From Afipia birgiae 34632 (lineage in GTDB: Bacteria > Pseudomonadota > Alphaproteobacteria > Rhizobiales > Xanthobacteraceae): a stretch of DNA of 64,000 bases. Shown one piece after another: positions 10,041 to 17,911 of this stretch; within the stretch, counting starts at the first letter, position 1; each line of letters starts with the position of its first letter. The stretch is from contig NZ_HG326652.1 of assembly GCF_000308295.2 (NCBI RefSeq), forward strand, positions 1,694,169 to 1,758,168. Direction: 5' to 3'. Position numbers and translations under genes: made by a program. The notes under the pieces are model-generated. The model had not been told where the DNA came from and made no database searches. It worked only from the letters and a program-made list of their open reading frames with translations.

Positions 10041-11206
10041 TGATGCGCATCCCTTCACGCATACATCTGAAATGGATTGCGCGCATCGTTCTCATCACCT
10101 TTGGCGAAATTTTGCTCGGCGGTTTTCTCTTTGCGTGGTCGGGTCTTTACAGCGTCGCCGCAAGTCGTGGTCACCTGGCGATAACCAATGCAATCCTCAC
10201 GTTCGGAATGCGAAATTCCGTGAAGACCCACGCAGCAGGTATCGTCCCCCCTTCCCTTGACAGCAATGACCTGATCACGCTTGGGGCTGCCCATTTCCAA
10301 AGCGGATGCGCCCATTGCCACGGTGCTCCCGGCGCACCGATTAATCCGATCGCGGGCAGCATGCTTCCGTCCCCGCCGAACCTTGCGACATCGATGCGGG
10401 AATGGCGAGACCGGGAGCTGTTCTGGATCGTCAAGAACGGCATCAAGTACACCGGCATGTCGGCCTGGGTCGCGGATCAGCGCGACGACGAAGTCTGGGC
10501 GGTCGTTGCATTTCTCAAACGCCTTCCCGCACTCGATGCCGCAGCGTATCGCGATCTGGCGCTCGGCGGTCTGCCCGTGCCCCGCAAAGTGGCGGTGAAA
10601 TCGCGACAACCGAACGCACATCGGCGGCGGTGACCGCCTGCGCGCGTTGCCACGGCGTGGACCGAGCAGCCGCCTCGTGCCAATCTTGCACAGGCAACCC
10701 GTCAAATTCCTGACGACCGCCCTCGAAGTACGTGAGCGGCCTCCGTCCAAGCGGCATGATGCAGCCACTGGCAAGCGAGCTTTCGCGCGAAGAACGCCAG
10801 CAGGTCGCGAAATACTACGCGGGCCTGATGCCACCGTCCGCTCCGAAACCGGCAGCAGACGCTGCCTCTGTCGAACGCGGACGTTTGCTTGCAAGGATAG
10901 GAAACCCCAGCGCGAAAATTCCCGCCTGCGAGGGTTGCCACACCGCATCATCGCTCGACGTCTATCCACGCCTGTCCGGACAGCACGCCCCCTACATGGT
11001 CAATCGGTTGCAAAACTGGAGAAATGTGGCTGGCCTGCGATCCCGATGGCGATGCGATCATGGCGTCGATTGCCCGGTCGCTGAACCCGCAGCAGATCGA
11101 GGATGTATCGGCCTATTTCGCATCGATCGATGCGCCCACCCTCTGGGTGTCGCGCGGCGATGTGCGCGATGTCCTAGGTTTGAACCTTGGAATTATAATA
11201 GGATAG
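10040..11206 (+). pseudogene. Membrane-anchored multihaem cytochrome c, frameshifted
   Basis: The first frame (10040-10633) encodes an N-terminal membrane anchor and one class I cytochrome domain with CAHCH. The second haem motif, CARCHG (about 10640-10655), is in another frame. The following VPILHRQPVKFLTTALEV is in a third. A frame from 10732 carries SGLRPSGMMQPLASELSREE and the third haem motif CEGCH. The C-terminus (IMASIARSLNPQQIEDVSAY) is in yet another frame up to 11206. At least four shifts are needed to make one protein, which would otherwise be a di- or tri-haem electron donor to a terminal oxidase. Its placement beside the CtaG-like gene fits a lost oxidase locus. The first domain alone could still be made. 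Confidence 0.75.
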
Positions 11207-11278
11207 GACCGAATTGAATCCTAATCAAGACGGTAGCGCTACGTCGTCTGCTACTGTTTTTGAGGCTTGCGATCTATT

Positions 11279-11520
11279 AAGTGATTGATTTTCTATGATT
11301 TAACTAAATGGCTGGCCACGCAGTGCCAATCAAACCCGTCTCTAGGCAAATTCCCTGCAAACAGGGAATTTTACAGGGCTAATCGCCAGGTTACGGCCCT
11401 GTAACCCGCCCATATCTCAAATAGTTAAACTAATTCAGCAACTTAACCAGGCTTACGGGTGATTTATAACAGGGAATTTTTGTGCGGGATCAGGGACATA
11501 GGCCTCCACTAACAGGGCAG
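11279..11520 (+). repeat. Integrase-type flanking repeat, copy A
   Basis: This copy is collinear with about 240 bp upstream of the integrase (copy B, 19859-20115) in the same orientation. Shared features in order are aagtg-ttgatt, tggctgg, agtgc, the inverted repeat AATTCCCTG-caaa-CAGGGAATT (11349-11370), tacaggg at about 11372, then spaced aacaggga units at about 11468, 11487 and 11510. These may be arm-type recombinase sites or one end of an integrated element. Confidence 0.65.
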
Positions 11521-11679
11521 AGCAAAGCGCATTGGACCAAACCGCTCCGAGTACGTCATTGAGGACTCACAGGCACGTTCAGGAACAACACCGCCACGCC
11601 GGAGGCCAGTACCTCGCCTCTCCAGAATCGGTTACGATCCCGCCGAGGGCGTCATTCCCCCTATGCTGGCGACCTCCCC

Positions 11680-11711
11680 GGCCCTGCCTCACCCCGGCAG
11701 GGCCCTTTATT
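11680..11711 (+). terminator. Intrinsic terminator-like hairpin
   Basis: A perfect 9-bp stem, GGCCCTGCC / GGCAGGGCC, with a 7-base loop is followed by CTTTATT. It lies about 470 bp after the broken cytochrome gene and 375 bp before folE. It may end read-through or a small transcript from 11.52-11.7 kb. No gene is recognisable between 11207 and 12087. Confidence 0.6.
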
Positions 11712-12087
11712 CAGTCATCTGCAGGTATCCTCGATAAATTTGCCTTGGTTCTTATCTCGTCGGCGTGTTCGATCGATAATTTCGCCGAGATAACCTTGAG
11801 AATTGCGTAGCGCCTTGGCCATTTGTCAGCGCTAATTCTGCCTATTAGTTCGGCACTTAAGCGAATGGGGCCCTCCGCCGCCAGTCGAACCTAATCTTTT
11901 TGCTGCTAGCAGTGATCTAAACCGGTCTTGCAACCGTAATAGCTTGAACGTGATTGATGCAGCTGCTCCGCTGCCAGTTCACGCAAGTACTTCCCGGTCG
12001 TCGAGCTCCCTGACGACCGGGGGCTTCATATTGCAACCTTTCGCGCAGGAACGGCGCAGCCAATTGCGCGGGTAAGCGGAGACGACC

Positions 12088-12690
12088 TTGACTATTCACT
12101 CCAAGCGGCCGGCCAAAGAAACCGCTGAGCCATCACTGGAAGAAGTCGAGGCCGCGTTCCGTACGATAATCCGTTGGGCAGGCGATGATCCATGCCGACC
12201 TGGATTAGTCGAAACGCCGTCAAGAGCAGCGCGGGCGTTTCGTGAATACTTTGTGGGGTATGGCCAAGACCCAATTCAAATCCTGAACAAGACGTTCGAT
12301 GAGACAGGTGGCTACGAGGAGATGGTCATTCTTCGGGGCATTTCATTCGAAAGTCATTGTGAGCACCATCTTGCGCCGATCGTCGGTCAAGCCTGGGTCG
12401 CTTATGTACCAAAAGGCCGCGTTGTCGGTCTGTCAAAGCTTGCTCGCGTTGTAGAGGTATATGCCAAACGGCTCCAAATACAGGAACGCCTGACCTCTCA
12501 AATTGCATCGGCAGTCCAGGAAGTCTTGAGACCACAAGGTGTGGGAGTTGTGATCAAGGCTACGCATCATTGTATGTCCAGCCGCGGAATTCACAAAGTC
12601 GGTTCGGAAATGATCACGAGCTGTATGCTCGGTTGTTTCCGCGACAATGGGATCACTCGGCAAGAATTCTTGACTATGGCAAACAAATGA
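12088..12690 (+). CDS. folE: GTP cyclohydrolase I
   Basis: A 200-residue type I GTP cyclohydrolase, which converts GTP to 7,8-dihydroneopterin triphosphate, the first step of folate and pterin synthesis. Zinc-site residues are visible in [10 protein letters not shown] and HHCMSSRGI. The GTP-binding and oligomer segments ([29 protein letters not shown] region) are intact. The start is a TTG at 12088 with a GGAGA-like ribosome site about 8 bases upstream. No ATG precedes the conserved region. It stands before a sigma-E/ChrR cassette. In other bacteria such cassettes control photolyase-type repair, which needs a folate antenna, so a stress-linked folate supply is a reasonable inference. A second housekeeping folE elsewhere is likely. 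Confidence 0.95.
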   Translation: MTIHSKRPAKETAEPSLEEVEAAFRTIIRWAGDDPCRPGLVETPSRAARAFREYFVGYGQDPIQILNKTFDETGGYEEMVILRGISFESHCEHHLAPIVGQAWVAYVPKGRVVGLSKLARVVEVYAKRLQIQERLTSQIASAVQEVLRPQGVGVVIKATHHCMSSRGIHKVGSEMITSCMLGCFRDNGITRQEFLTMANK

Positions 12691-12863
12691 TCCCGTACTA
12701 CACTGGCTCTGATTTTGCACCATCCGACGTTTTGCCTTTCCGCCGCGGGTGTGCGAAGCGATCCAATGCTACGTGGTCGGGTCGACCCTGGCTGGGCAAC
12801 CAACTGTGGCAAACCCTGCAGGTAGCGCTGGCCGGTATAGTTCGAAGAGATATCGAGAATAAA

Positions 12864-13460
12864 ATGGTCGCAATTCGTCGATTGCAAAGCGACCCAAAAG
12901 CTGTTGCAACGGCGCTCGCAAAATCGATTGTTAGCATAGCCGCGACGAGAGACGAAGCATCGTTTGAGATTGTGTTTCGACACTTTGCACCGAGGCTAAA
13001 ATCGTACTTCTTACGACGTGGTGCAGACTCGTCGCTGGCGGAAGAAATTACTCAGGACGCGTTGGTTCTCGTCTGGCGGAATGCAGCACTATACAATCCG
13101 TCAAAAGCGTCCGCATCTACCTGGGTGTTTACGATCGCTCGAAATTTGAGTGTCGATCGGTTTCGCCGAACCCGCAGGCCGGCCTTCGATCCAACCGATC
13201 CTGCCTTTGTCCCCGACGTCGAAGCAAGTCCGGATCAGCAGCTCGAAAGAGCGGAAGCAGATCAACGGGTTCGCGAAGTCATGAGTGCGCTATCTGCGAA
13301 TGAGAAGAGCGTTCTGATGCTTTCATTCTACGAAAATCATTCGCACGGTGAAATTGCCAGACAACTTAACCTTCCTGTAGGCACCGTAAAGTCCCGGATT
13401 CGGCTTGCATTTGCGAAAATTCGCGCTGCCCTCGACGTTGATAAGGGAAACGTCGGATGA
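12864..13460 (+). CDS. rpoE: ECF sigma factor (RpoE/ECF11-like), ChrR partner
   Basis: A 198-residue ECF sigma factor. Region 2 (FEIVFRHFAPRLKSYFLRRG, AEEITQDALVLVWRNAALY, WVFTIARNLSVDRFRR) recognises the -10 element and region 4 (LSFYENHSHGEIARQLNLPV, GTVKSRIRLAFAKIR) the -35. The ATG at 12864 is chosen because it precedes the sigma homology closely, although the frame is open further upstream. Its stop overlaps the ChrR-type anti-sigma gene by four bases (ATGA), which points to translational coupling. By analogy with Rhodobacter sphaeroides sigma-E, it is held inactive by the zinc anti-sigma factor and released by singlet oxygen or related stress. Confidence 0.92.
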   Translation: MVAIRRLQSDPKAVATALAKSIVSIAATRDEASFEIVFRHFAPRLKSYFLRRGADSSLAEEITQDALVLVWRNAALYNPSKASASTWVFTIARNLSVDRFRRTRRPAFDPTDPAFVPDVEASPDQQLERAEADQRVREVMSALSANEKSVLMLSFYENHSHGEIARQLNLPVGTVKSRIRLAFAKIRAALDVDKGNVG

Positions 13461-14113
13461 TGATCAAATTCCACCTTAGCGACGATCTTTTACTTAGCTA
13501 TTCGTCCGGAACCCTGGATGAAGCATCTAGTCTGCTGGTCGCCACCCATCTGGCACTCTGTCCTTACTGTCGCACGCGCAACAGCTCTGCGGATTCTCTT
13601 GGCGGATATATGTTGGACACCATTTCGGAAACAGAGGTTTCTCCATCCTTGATGGCCTCCGTGATTGCAAGAGTGCGCGATGAAAGCAACAACGCGAAAC
13701 CTTTAGCCAGTCCTACATTGAGACCGGACTTTCAAATTCCAGAACCGCTCCGCAGCTACGTTGGTGGAGATTTAAGCGATTTGAAGTGGGTACGCGTCGC
13801 CCCCCGCGTACAGCAAATCATGATCAAAACTCCGGGGTGCGCGTCGCAGGCGCGCCTTTTGCGTTTTCAGAGCGGTACAAGCGTGCCTGAGCACGGGCAT
13901 CGCGGCCGCGAACTGACAATGGTCTTGACTGGGAGCCTTTGTGATCGCGAAAGAATGTTGTGCCGCGGCGATATTTCAGAATCGGACGAGCACACGGAAC
14001 ATCAACCCTATGCAGGCCCCGGTGAGAACTGCGTTTGCCTCGCAGTGACTGACGCTCCGCTACGCTTCAAGAGTGTGCTGGCGCGATTGTTGCAGCCACT
14101 TTTCGGAATATAG
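13457..14113 (+). CDS. chrR: ChrR-family zinc anti-sigma factor
   Basis: A 218-residue two-domain anti-sigma factor. The N-terminal ASD carries the zinc ligands H6, H31, C35 and C38 (HLALCPYC), at exactly the numbering known for R. sphaeroides ChrR. The C-terminal half is a cupin (PEHGHRGRELTMVLTGS, HTEHQPYAGPGENC) with the expected second metal site. ChrR proteins bind the sigma factor encoded just upstream and let go on singlet oxygen or organic hydroperoxide stress. The four-base overlap with the sigma gene supports a stoichiometric pair. The next gene, 9 bp on, encodes a DUF2177 protein, a frequent regulon member. Confidence 0.93.
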   Translation: MMIKFHLSDDLLLSYSSGTLDEASSLLVATHLALCPYCRTRNSSADSLGGYMLDTISETEVSPSLMASVIARVRDESNNAKPLASPTLRPDFQIPEPLRSYVGGDLSDLKWVRVAPRVQQIMIKTPGCASQARLLRFQSGTSVPEHGHRGRELTMVLTGSLCDRERMLCRGDISESDEHTEHQPYAGPGENCVCLAVTDAPLRFKSVLARLLQPLFGI

Positions 14114-14122
14114 GAGCATCTC

Positions 14123-14530
14123 ATGCTTCGGTACGCGACCGCTTACTTCGCCACCGCGGCGGTTTTCTTGGTACTTGATTTCGTCTGGCTTAGCCGCGCA
14201 GCGAGCTTCTACAGATTTGAGCTTGGAGGTTTGCTCGCCGAGAGGCCAAACTTGATCATCGCGGGCTTTTTTTACGCGTTGTATATTTCAGGCATCCTAG
14301 TGCTCGCGGTGTTGCCAGCGGAGAGAAACGGATCCTGGATTACGGCCCTGCTGCTCGGAGGCCTTCTAGGACTCGTTGCGTACGGCACGTACGACTTAAC
14401 CAATCTCTCTACGTTAGAAGGCTGGTCTCCGAAGGTTGCTTTGGTTGACCTTGTTTGGGGAACGCTCCTGACCGCAGCTTCGTCTTTGTCAGGCTATGCG
14501 ACCATAGCGCTCGTCTTCAGGGGCAATTGA
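14123..14530 (+). CDS. DUF2177 family membrane protein
   Basis: A 135-residue protein with four predicted membrane helices and the DUF2177 features FLVLDFVWLSRAASFYR, GFFYALYISGILVLAV and YGTYDLTNLSTLEGW. The biochemical role is unknown. Members often sit beside sigma-E/ChrR genes, cyclopropane-fatty-acid-synthase-like genes or photolyase genes, so a role in membrane protection under oxidative or photo-oxidative stress is inferred. It follows the anti-sigma gene by 9 bp and precedes a second sigma factor by 23 bp, so it is in the same operon. Confidence 0.9.
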   Translation: MLRYATAYFATAAVFLVLDFVWLSRAASFYRFELGGLLAERPNLIIAGFFYALYISGILVLAVLPAERNGSWITALLLGGLLGLVAYGTYDLTNLSTLEGWSPKVALVDLVWGTLLTAASSLSGYATIALVFRGN

Positions 14531-14553
14531 TTTCCGTCAGAGGGTTCGGAGCT

Positions 14554-15192
14554 ATGATCCAATTGACAAACGCTGAGGTAGAGACTGCAAAGCTTCAGAG
14601 CCTGCTAAAAGCGACCGCTGCTGGCGATCAGATTGCTTTCTCCGAGTTTTATGACCTTACCAAGCGCAAGCTTTTCGGGATCGCGATCTCCATTATGAAG
14701 CGCCCGGACTTGGCCGAAGAAGTTGTTCAGGACACGTATGTCAAAATTTGGCGTCATGCTAGCAAGTACGACCCCGCCAAGAGCTCGCCAATCACCTGGT
14801 CTGTTAAGATCGCCCGCAACCACGCGATTGATATCCTAAGACGAAAAGATTTCAACTTCGAGCCTAGCGACCAGGCGATCCTCCGCCTATCAGATCATAG
14901 AGAAACTGCCCTCGACGCTCTCGAGGCTGCAGATAAGCGTGGACACGCGTTGGCTGCACTCCGCTCTCTTACCCCTCACCAGCGCAGTTTGATCGTTGCG
15001 GCCTACCTCCACGGCGAAAGCAGAGAGCAACTAGCCACAAGATACGGTGCACCCGTCGGCACAATCAAGACTTGGCTTCACCGTGCGCTTTTGAAGGTCC
15101 AGATGTCTGTCAACTGTTCGTCGTCAGATAATTTGAGACTGATCAGGCATTTCGAGAAGGGAGGCTCTGGCTCATCAGGGGTTAGAGTTTAA
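14554..15192 (+). CDS. Second ECF sigma factor, C-terminus altered by IS
   Basis: An ECF sigma factor distinct from the one at 12864. Region 2 is FSEFYDLTKRKLFGIAISIM / AEEVVQDTYVKIWRHASKYD / WSVKIARNHAIDILRRK and region 4 is LTPHQRSLIVAAYLHGESRE / GAPVGTIKTWLHRALLKVQM. The ATG at 14554 has GGAG seven bases upstream. The IS3 inverted repeat begins at 15156, so the last dozen residues (EKGGSGSSGVRV) are IS-derived. The core region 4 is complete and the protein could work. Sigma factors of this group usually have a membrane or RskA-like anti-sigma gene directly downstream. Here that position holds the IS, so the regulator may have been deleted. Confidence 0.88.
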   Translation: MIQLTNAEVETAKLQSLLKATAAGDQIAFSEFYDLTKRKLFGIAISIMKRPDLAEEVVQDTYVKIWRHASKYDPAKSSPITWSVKIARNHAIDILRRKDFNFEPSDQAILRLSDHRETALDALEAADKRGHALAALRSLTPHQRSLIVAAYLHGESREQLATRYGAPVGTIKTWLHRALLKVQMSVNCSSSDNLRLIRHFEKGGSGSSGVRV

Positions 15193-16169
15193 GCGGCCTG
15201 CAGTCGGTGCTGCAAGCGGCGGTTTGCGATGGTGGCCCGCTTGATGCGGTGTCGTTCGGCGAGGATCGTCTCGGCTCTTCCAAAATAGACGTCAGCGGGC
15301 GTGAGGTTGTCGATGCTCTCGTGATAGCGGACGTGGTTATAGTGCACGACGAAGGCCTCGATCTGCCGTTCGAGATCTCCAGGCAGATAGTAATTGTCGA
15401 GCAGAATGCGGTTCTTCAGGGTCTGGTGCCAGCGCTCGATCTTTCCCTGGGTTTGGGGATGATAGGGGGCGCCGCGTACATGCTCCATGCCCTTGTCTTC
15501 GAGCCACGTGGCTAGATCGCCTGCCACGTATGACGCTCCGTTATCCGAGAGGAGTCGCGGCCGGTGCATGACGGTGGCGCGATCGAGACCCGATGCCGCG
15601 AGCGCCTGGTCGAGCGTGGCCGTGACGTCGGAGGCGCACATCGTGGGACCAAGCCTCCAGGTCACGATGTAGCGCGAGAAGTCGTCGAGCACGGTCGAGA
15701 GGTAGTACCAGCCCCAGCCGGTGATCTTGAGGTAGGTGAAGTCGGTCTGCCAGAGTTGGTTGATGGCGGTGGTCTTGTCCTTGAACTCGTTCGCCGCCTT
15801 GATCACCACATAGGCCGGGCTGGTGATGAGATCGTGTGCCTTCAGCAGCCGATAGACCGAAGCCTCCGAGACAAAGTACTTTTGCTCGTCGGTGAAGCGA
15901 ACCGCCAACTCCCGCGGCGACAGCTCGGGAATCTCCAGCGCCAGGTCGATGATCTGGCGGCGGACATCGTCGGGAATCCGATTCCAGACGCGGTCGGGTC
16001 GTGAACGATGATCAGCCAGCGCCTCAGGCCCGCCGTCACGATAGCGATCATACCATCGGTAAAAGGTGGCGCGGGGAATACCGAGTTTGTCCAGGGTGCG
16101 CTTGGCCGGCAGATGCGATTGCTCGACCAACTGGATGATCTCGGCCTTCTCGGATGCAGGATATCTCAT
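15189..16169 (-). CDS. IS3 transposase OrfB (DDE integrase)
   Basis: A 326-residue transposase. An N-terminal HTH (LDKLGIPRATFYRWYDRYRD) is followed by an rve-type DDE core: first Asp in QLWQTDFTYLKITGW, second in RPRLLSDNGASYVAG, and the glutamate in PYHPQTQGKIERWHQTLKNR. Full length for the group, with no disruption, so it could be active. It overlaps orfA by four bases (ATGA at 16166-16169), which suggests translational coupling rather than programmed -1 frameshifting. Confidence 0.93.
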   Translation of the reverse strand: MRYPASEKAEIIQLVEQSHLPAKRTLDKLGIPRATFYRWYDRYRDGGPEALADHRSRPDRVWNRIPDDVRRQIIDLALEIPELSPRELAVRFTDEQKYFVSEASVYRLLKAHDLITSPAYVVIKAANEFKDKTTAINQLWQTDFTYLKITGWGWYYLSTVLDDFSRYIVTWRLGPTMCASDVTATLDQALAASGLDRATVMHRPRLLSDNGASYVAGDLATWLEDKGMEHVRGAPYHPQTQGKIERWHQTLKNRILLDNYYLPGDLERQIEAFVVHYNHVRYHESIDNLTPADVYFGRAETILAERHRIKRATIANRRLQHRLQAA

Positions 16170-16540
16170 GCCTCGTCCTCCCCATCCCCGTTCAGACTTT
16201 TTTTGAGCAGGCGGTTCTCCAGGGTGAGGTCGGCGACCGCCTCCTTCAGAGCCGAGGCTTCACGACGAAGGTCCTTTACTTCGCCGGAGGTCGCTGCGCG
16301 CGCCGTGTCGCCCGCCAGCCGGCGCTTGCCGGCCTCGAGGAACTCTTTGGACCAGCCGTAATACATCGAGGCAGCGATGCCCTCCCGGCGGCAAAGCTCG
16401 GAGATATTCTCCTCGCCGCGCAATCCCTCCAGCACGATGCGGATTTTCTCTTCCGCCGAATACTGCCGGCGGGTCTGACGCCGAATGTCCTTCAGCACTT
16501 GGTCTGCCGGCGCTTTGTCCGGCCCGGATTTCTGTTTCAT
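16166..16540 (-). CDS. IS3 transposase OrfA
   Basis: A 124-residue HTH protein (RQYSAEEKIRIVLEGLRGEE, ISELCRREGIAASMYYGWSK) with a C-terminal coiled coil (LRREASALKEAVADLTLENR). It binds the IS ends and partners OrfB. A GGAG-type ribosome site (AAGGAGCGCAG) precedes the ATG at 16540. It differs from the OrfA at 389-673, so the two IS elements belong to different subgroups. Confidence 0.9.
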   Translation of the reverse strand: MKQKSGPDKAPADQVLKDIRRQTRRQYSAEEKIRIVLEGLRGEENISELCRREGIAASMYYGWSKEFLEAGKRRLAGDTARAATSGEVKDLRREASALKEAVADLTLENRLLKKSLNGDGEDEA

Positions 16541-16555
16541 CTGCGCTCCTTGCGG

Positions 16556-16831
16556 CTACGATGAACCAGAAATCCTCCCTTCGTGAAGACCCTCAATTTG
16601 TCTCAGGGGTGCCGACGGCGAACAGGAAATTTCTTGGCCGGGAGACAAAATCCAATGCCGGACCGCGTACTCTCGTCCAAATCGCAGCGCGTCGCTGCGC
16701 GCATCCTCAAGGTCGGCAACGTTGCCGCTGACCAGTTCGATGGCGTCGTTCTCCTCGCCCTCGGTGATGTGCAGCAAGGCACGCTTTAGAGCCTGGCCGC
16801 GTGCGCGGATTCTTTTCGCCTTGATAATCAT
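16556..16831 (-). pseudogene. MobA/VirD2-like relaxase, N-terminal fragment
   Basis: The first about 83 residues (MIIKAKRIRARGQALKRALL, HITEGEENDAIELVSGNVAD, YAVRHWILSPGQEIS, APLRQIEGLHE) match the start of mobilisation relaxases that nick oriT. At 16582 the frame runs into the IS3 end and stops at 16556 after about eight foreign residues. The catalytic tyrosine or histidine-triad region is missing, so the product is inactive. Its ATG overlaps the mobC stop (ATGA), the normal mobC-mobA arrangement. The rest of the relaxase gene is not found on the other side of the IS. Confidence 0.75.
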
Positions 16832-17133
16832 CGCACGTCACCCAGGTGGCGGGCGGCGATTTGGCGGAAATTAGCAACGGCGGCTTTCACGCCAGCCGCA
16901 ACCGCAGCCGGGTCGGTATCGGGATTGTCCACCATCGCCGCCAGCCGATTGGCGGCGGCCCGGATCAACACCAGGTCCGACAGCACGGCGCGTGACGCAA
17001 TCCGTCCAGACGCAGCGGCACGGCCCGCTCGCCGCAGAAGATCAGACGTGGAGATTCCAGCGCGCTCGGCGGCTTTCATGATCCGCTGTTTTTCGTCGGC
17101 GTCGATCCGAAACTTGATGATGTCGGACGCCAT
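16828..17133 (-). CDS. mobC: MobC-like plasmid mobilisation protein
   Basis: A 101-residue ribbon-helix-helix-type accessory protein (MASDIIKFRIDADEKQRIMK, AAERAGISTSDLLRRAG, VLIRAAANRLAAMVDN). MobC proteins bind oriT, help melt it and recruit the relaxase. The ATG at 17133 is preferred over upstream starts because conserved sequence begins there. It overlaps the truncated relaxase by four bases. A candidate nick region lies directly upstream. With the relaxase broken, this element can no longer mobilise itself. Confidence 0.8.
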   Translation of the reverse strand: MASDIIKFRIDADEKQRIMKAAERAGISTSDLLRRAGRAAASGRIASRAVLSDLVLIRAAANRLAAMVDNPDTDPAAVAAGVKAAVANFRQIAARHLGDVR

Positions 17134-17159
17134 GAGATGTCGCTCCGGTGCACGTATGG

Positions 17160-17182
17160 GGTCCACGGGGCTGCGCCCCTGG
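17160..17182 (-). other. Candidate oriT nick region
   Basis: On the minus strand the sequence reads CCAGGGGCGCAGCCCC, which resembles the nick region of rhizobial/Ti-type and IncQ-type oriTs (CCAAGGGCGCA-like), 30-50 bp upstream of mobC. A 5-bp hairpin GGGGC-TGC-GCCCC overlaps it at 17167-17179. This is assigned by resemblance and position only. Confidence 0.4.
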
Positions 17183-17376
17183 TCAAGCTGCGCGGCCACA
17201 CCGCGCATGGCTTGCTGTGTTTGTTTTCTGACCTTCAGTGAGACCACAGCAGTAAGGATGAGCCTCGTTGCAGCCGGGAGCAAGAGTCTGTGGCCACAAT
17301 TCTTGTCTATGGTTGAGGCGAGCAAGTGTTGCGCAGCGTCAGCGGCTCCGGGAGGGAAGCTAATTCCTGTTCCGCA

Positions 17377-17405
17377 CGATCGCAGCGTAACTTACGCTGC
17401 GATCG
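17377..17405. repeat. 29-bp near-perfect palindrome upstream of mobC
   Basis: CGATCGCAGCGTAA, one central C, then TTACGCTGCGATCG: two perfect 14-bp arms. It lies about 245 bp upstream of mobC. It could be a protein-binding site of the transfer origin, a regulator site, or a recombination site. No T-run follows it, so a terminator is unlikely. Confidence 0.7.
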
Positions 17406-17911
17406 CGCGAACAGCTACTATTGAGGTCGGGTGATGTTCGTCCCCTACGCGACACGACGTGGCGAACTGAATAAAAAAACTGACTACCTATCTCTGGAGC
17501 CTGTGGCTTCGGTTTCGCCGACGCCATGAGATAACGACAATCGTCCATCTCGGCAGCCGTTCCGAGCTTCCAAACAAGCTCAGTCGCTCTCTGGATATCG
17601 TGGGCGATCCCCCGAAATGGGCGATCAGCCAGCAACCGTCTGAACCACAACAGCCACAGCAAATCCTGACGGCCGCTCGCTCGCTACGGCGCTATCGAAA
17701 TGCGGGCCTCGCGAGCGACCTCCACCGTGGCCCCGACTGGCCTGCGTTTACTCGTCCCAGTGGCCTAGTTTTGCTCCGCCGTTGACAGTTCATACGTAGC
17801 CTGGCCGCGAGTGACGAGAACGTCCTCCAGAACATGAATTCAACGCCATTGTTTTGGCGGACCACGCACCACGCCATGCTGCTCGCGGCCTTTATTGCGT
17901 TGGGCCGCATG
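17406..17911. other. Stretch between mob module and integrase, no supported gene
   Basis: About 500 bases. An open frame on the minus strand (17360-17662) shows no family resemblance and spans the palindrome, so it is not called. I see no RNA gene or clear regulatory site here. Confidence 0.5.

Larger units (their letters stand above)
15156..16582 (-). mobile_element. IS3-family element, complete (about 1.43 kb)
   Basis: Terminal inverted repeats can be aligned. Plus strand from 15156 reads GAAGGGAGG-C-TCTGG-C-TCATC. Minus strand from 16582 reads GAAGGGAGG-ATT-TCTGG-T-TCATC. Between them are orfA and orfB on the minus strand. I see no matching target duplication. The left flank is inside a sigma-factor gene and the right flank inside a relaxase gene, so a deletion next to the IS probably accompanied or followed insertion. 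Confidence 0.85.

Noticed and set aside
11300..11330. tRNA 3'-end-like 'tggctgg' at repeat A as an attachment core
   Set aside because: Only seven bases; the following sequence does not fold as a T-arm, and no tRNA gene was found in the window.
15189..16582. Programmed frameshift in the second IS3
   Set aside because: orfA and orfB overlap by ATGA and OrfB has its own ATG; no slippery heptamer was seen at the junction.
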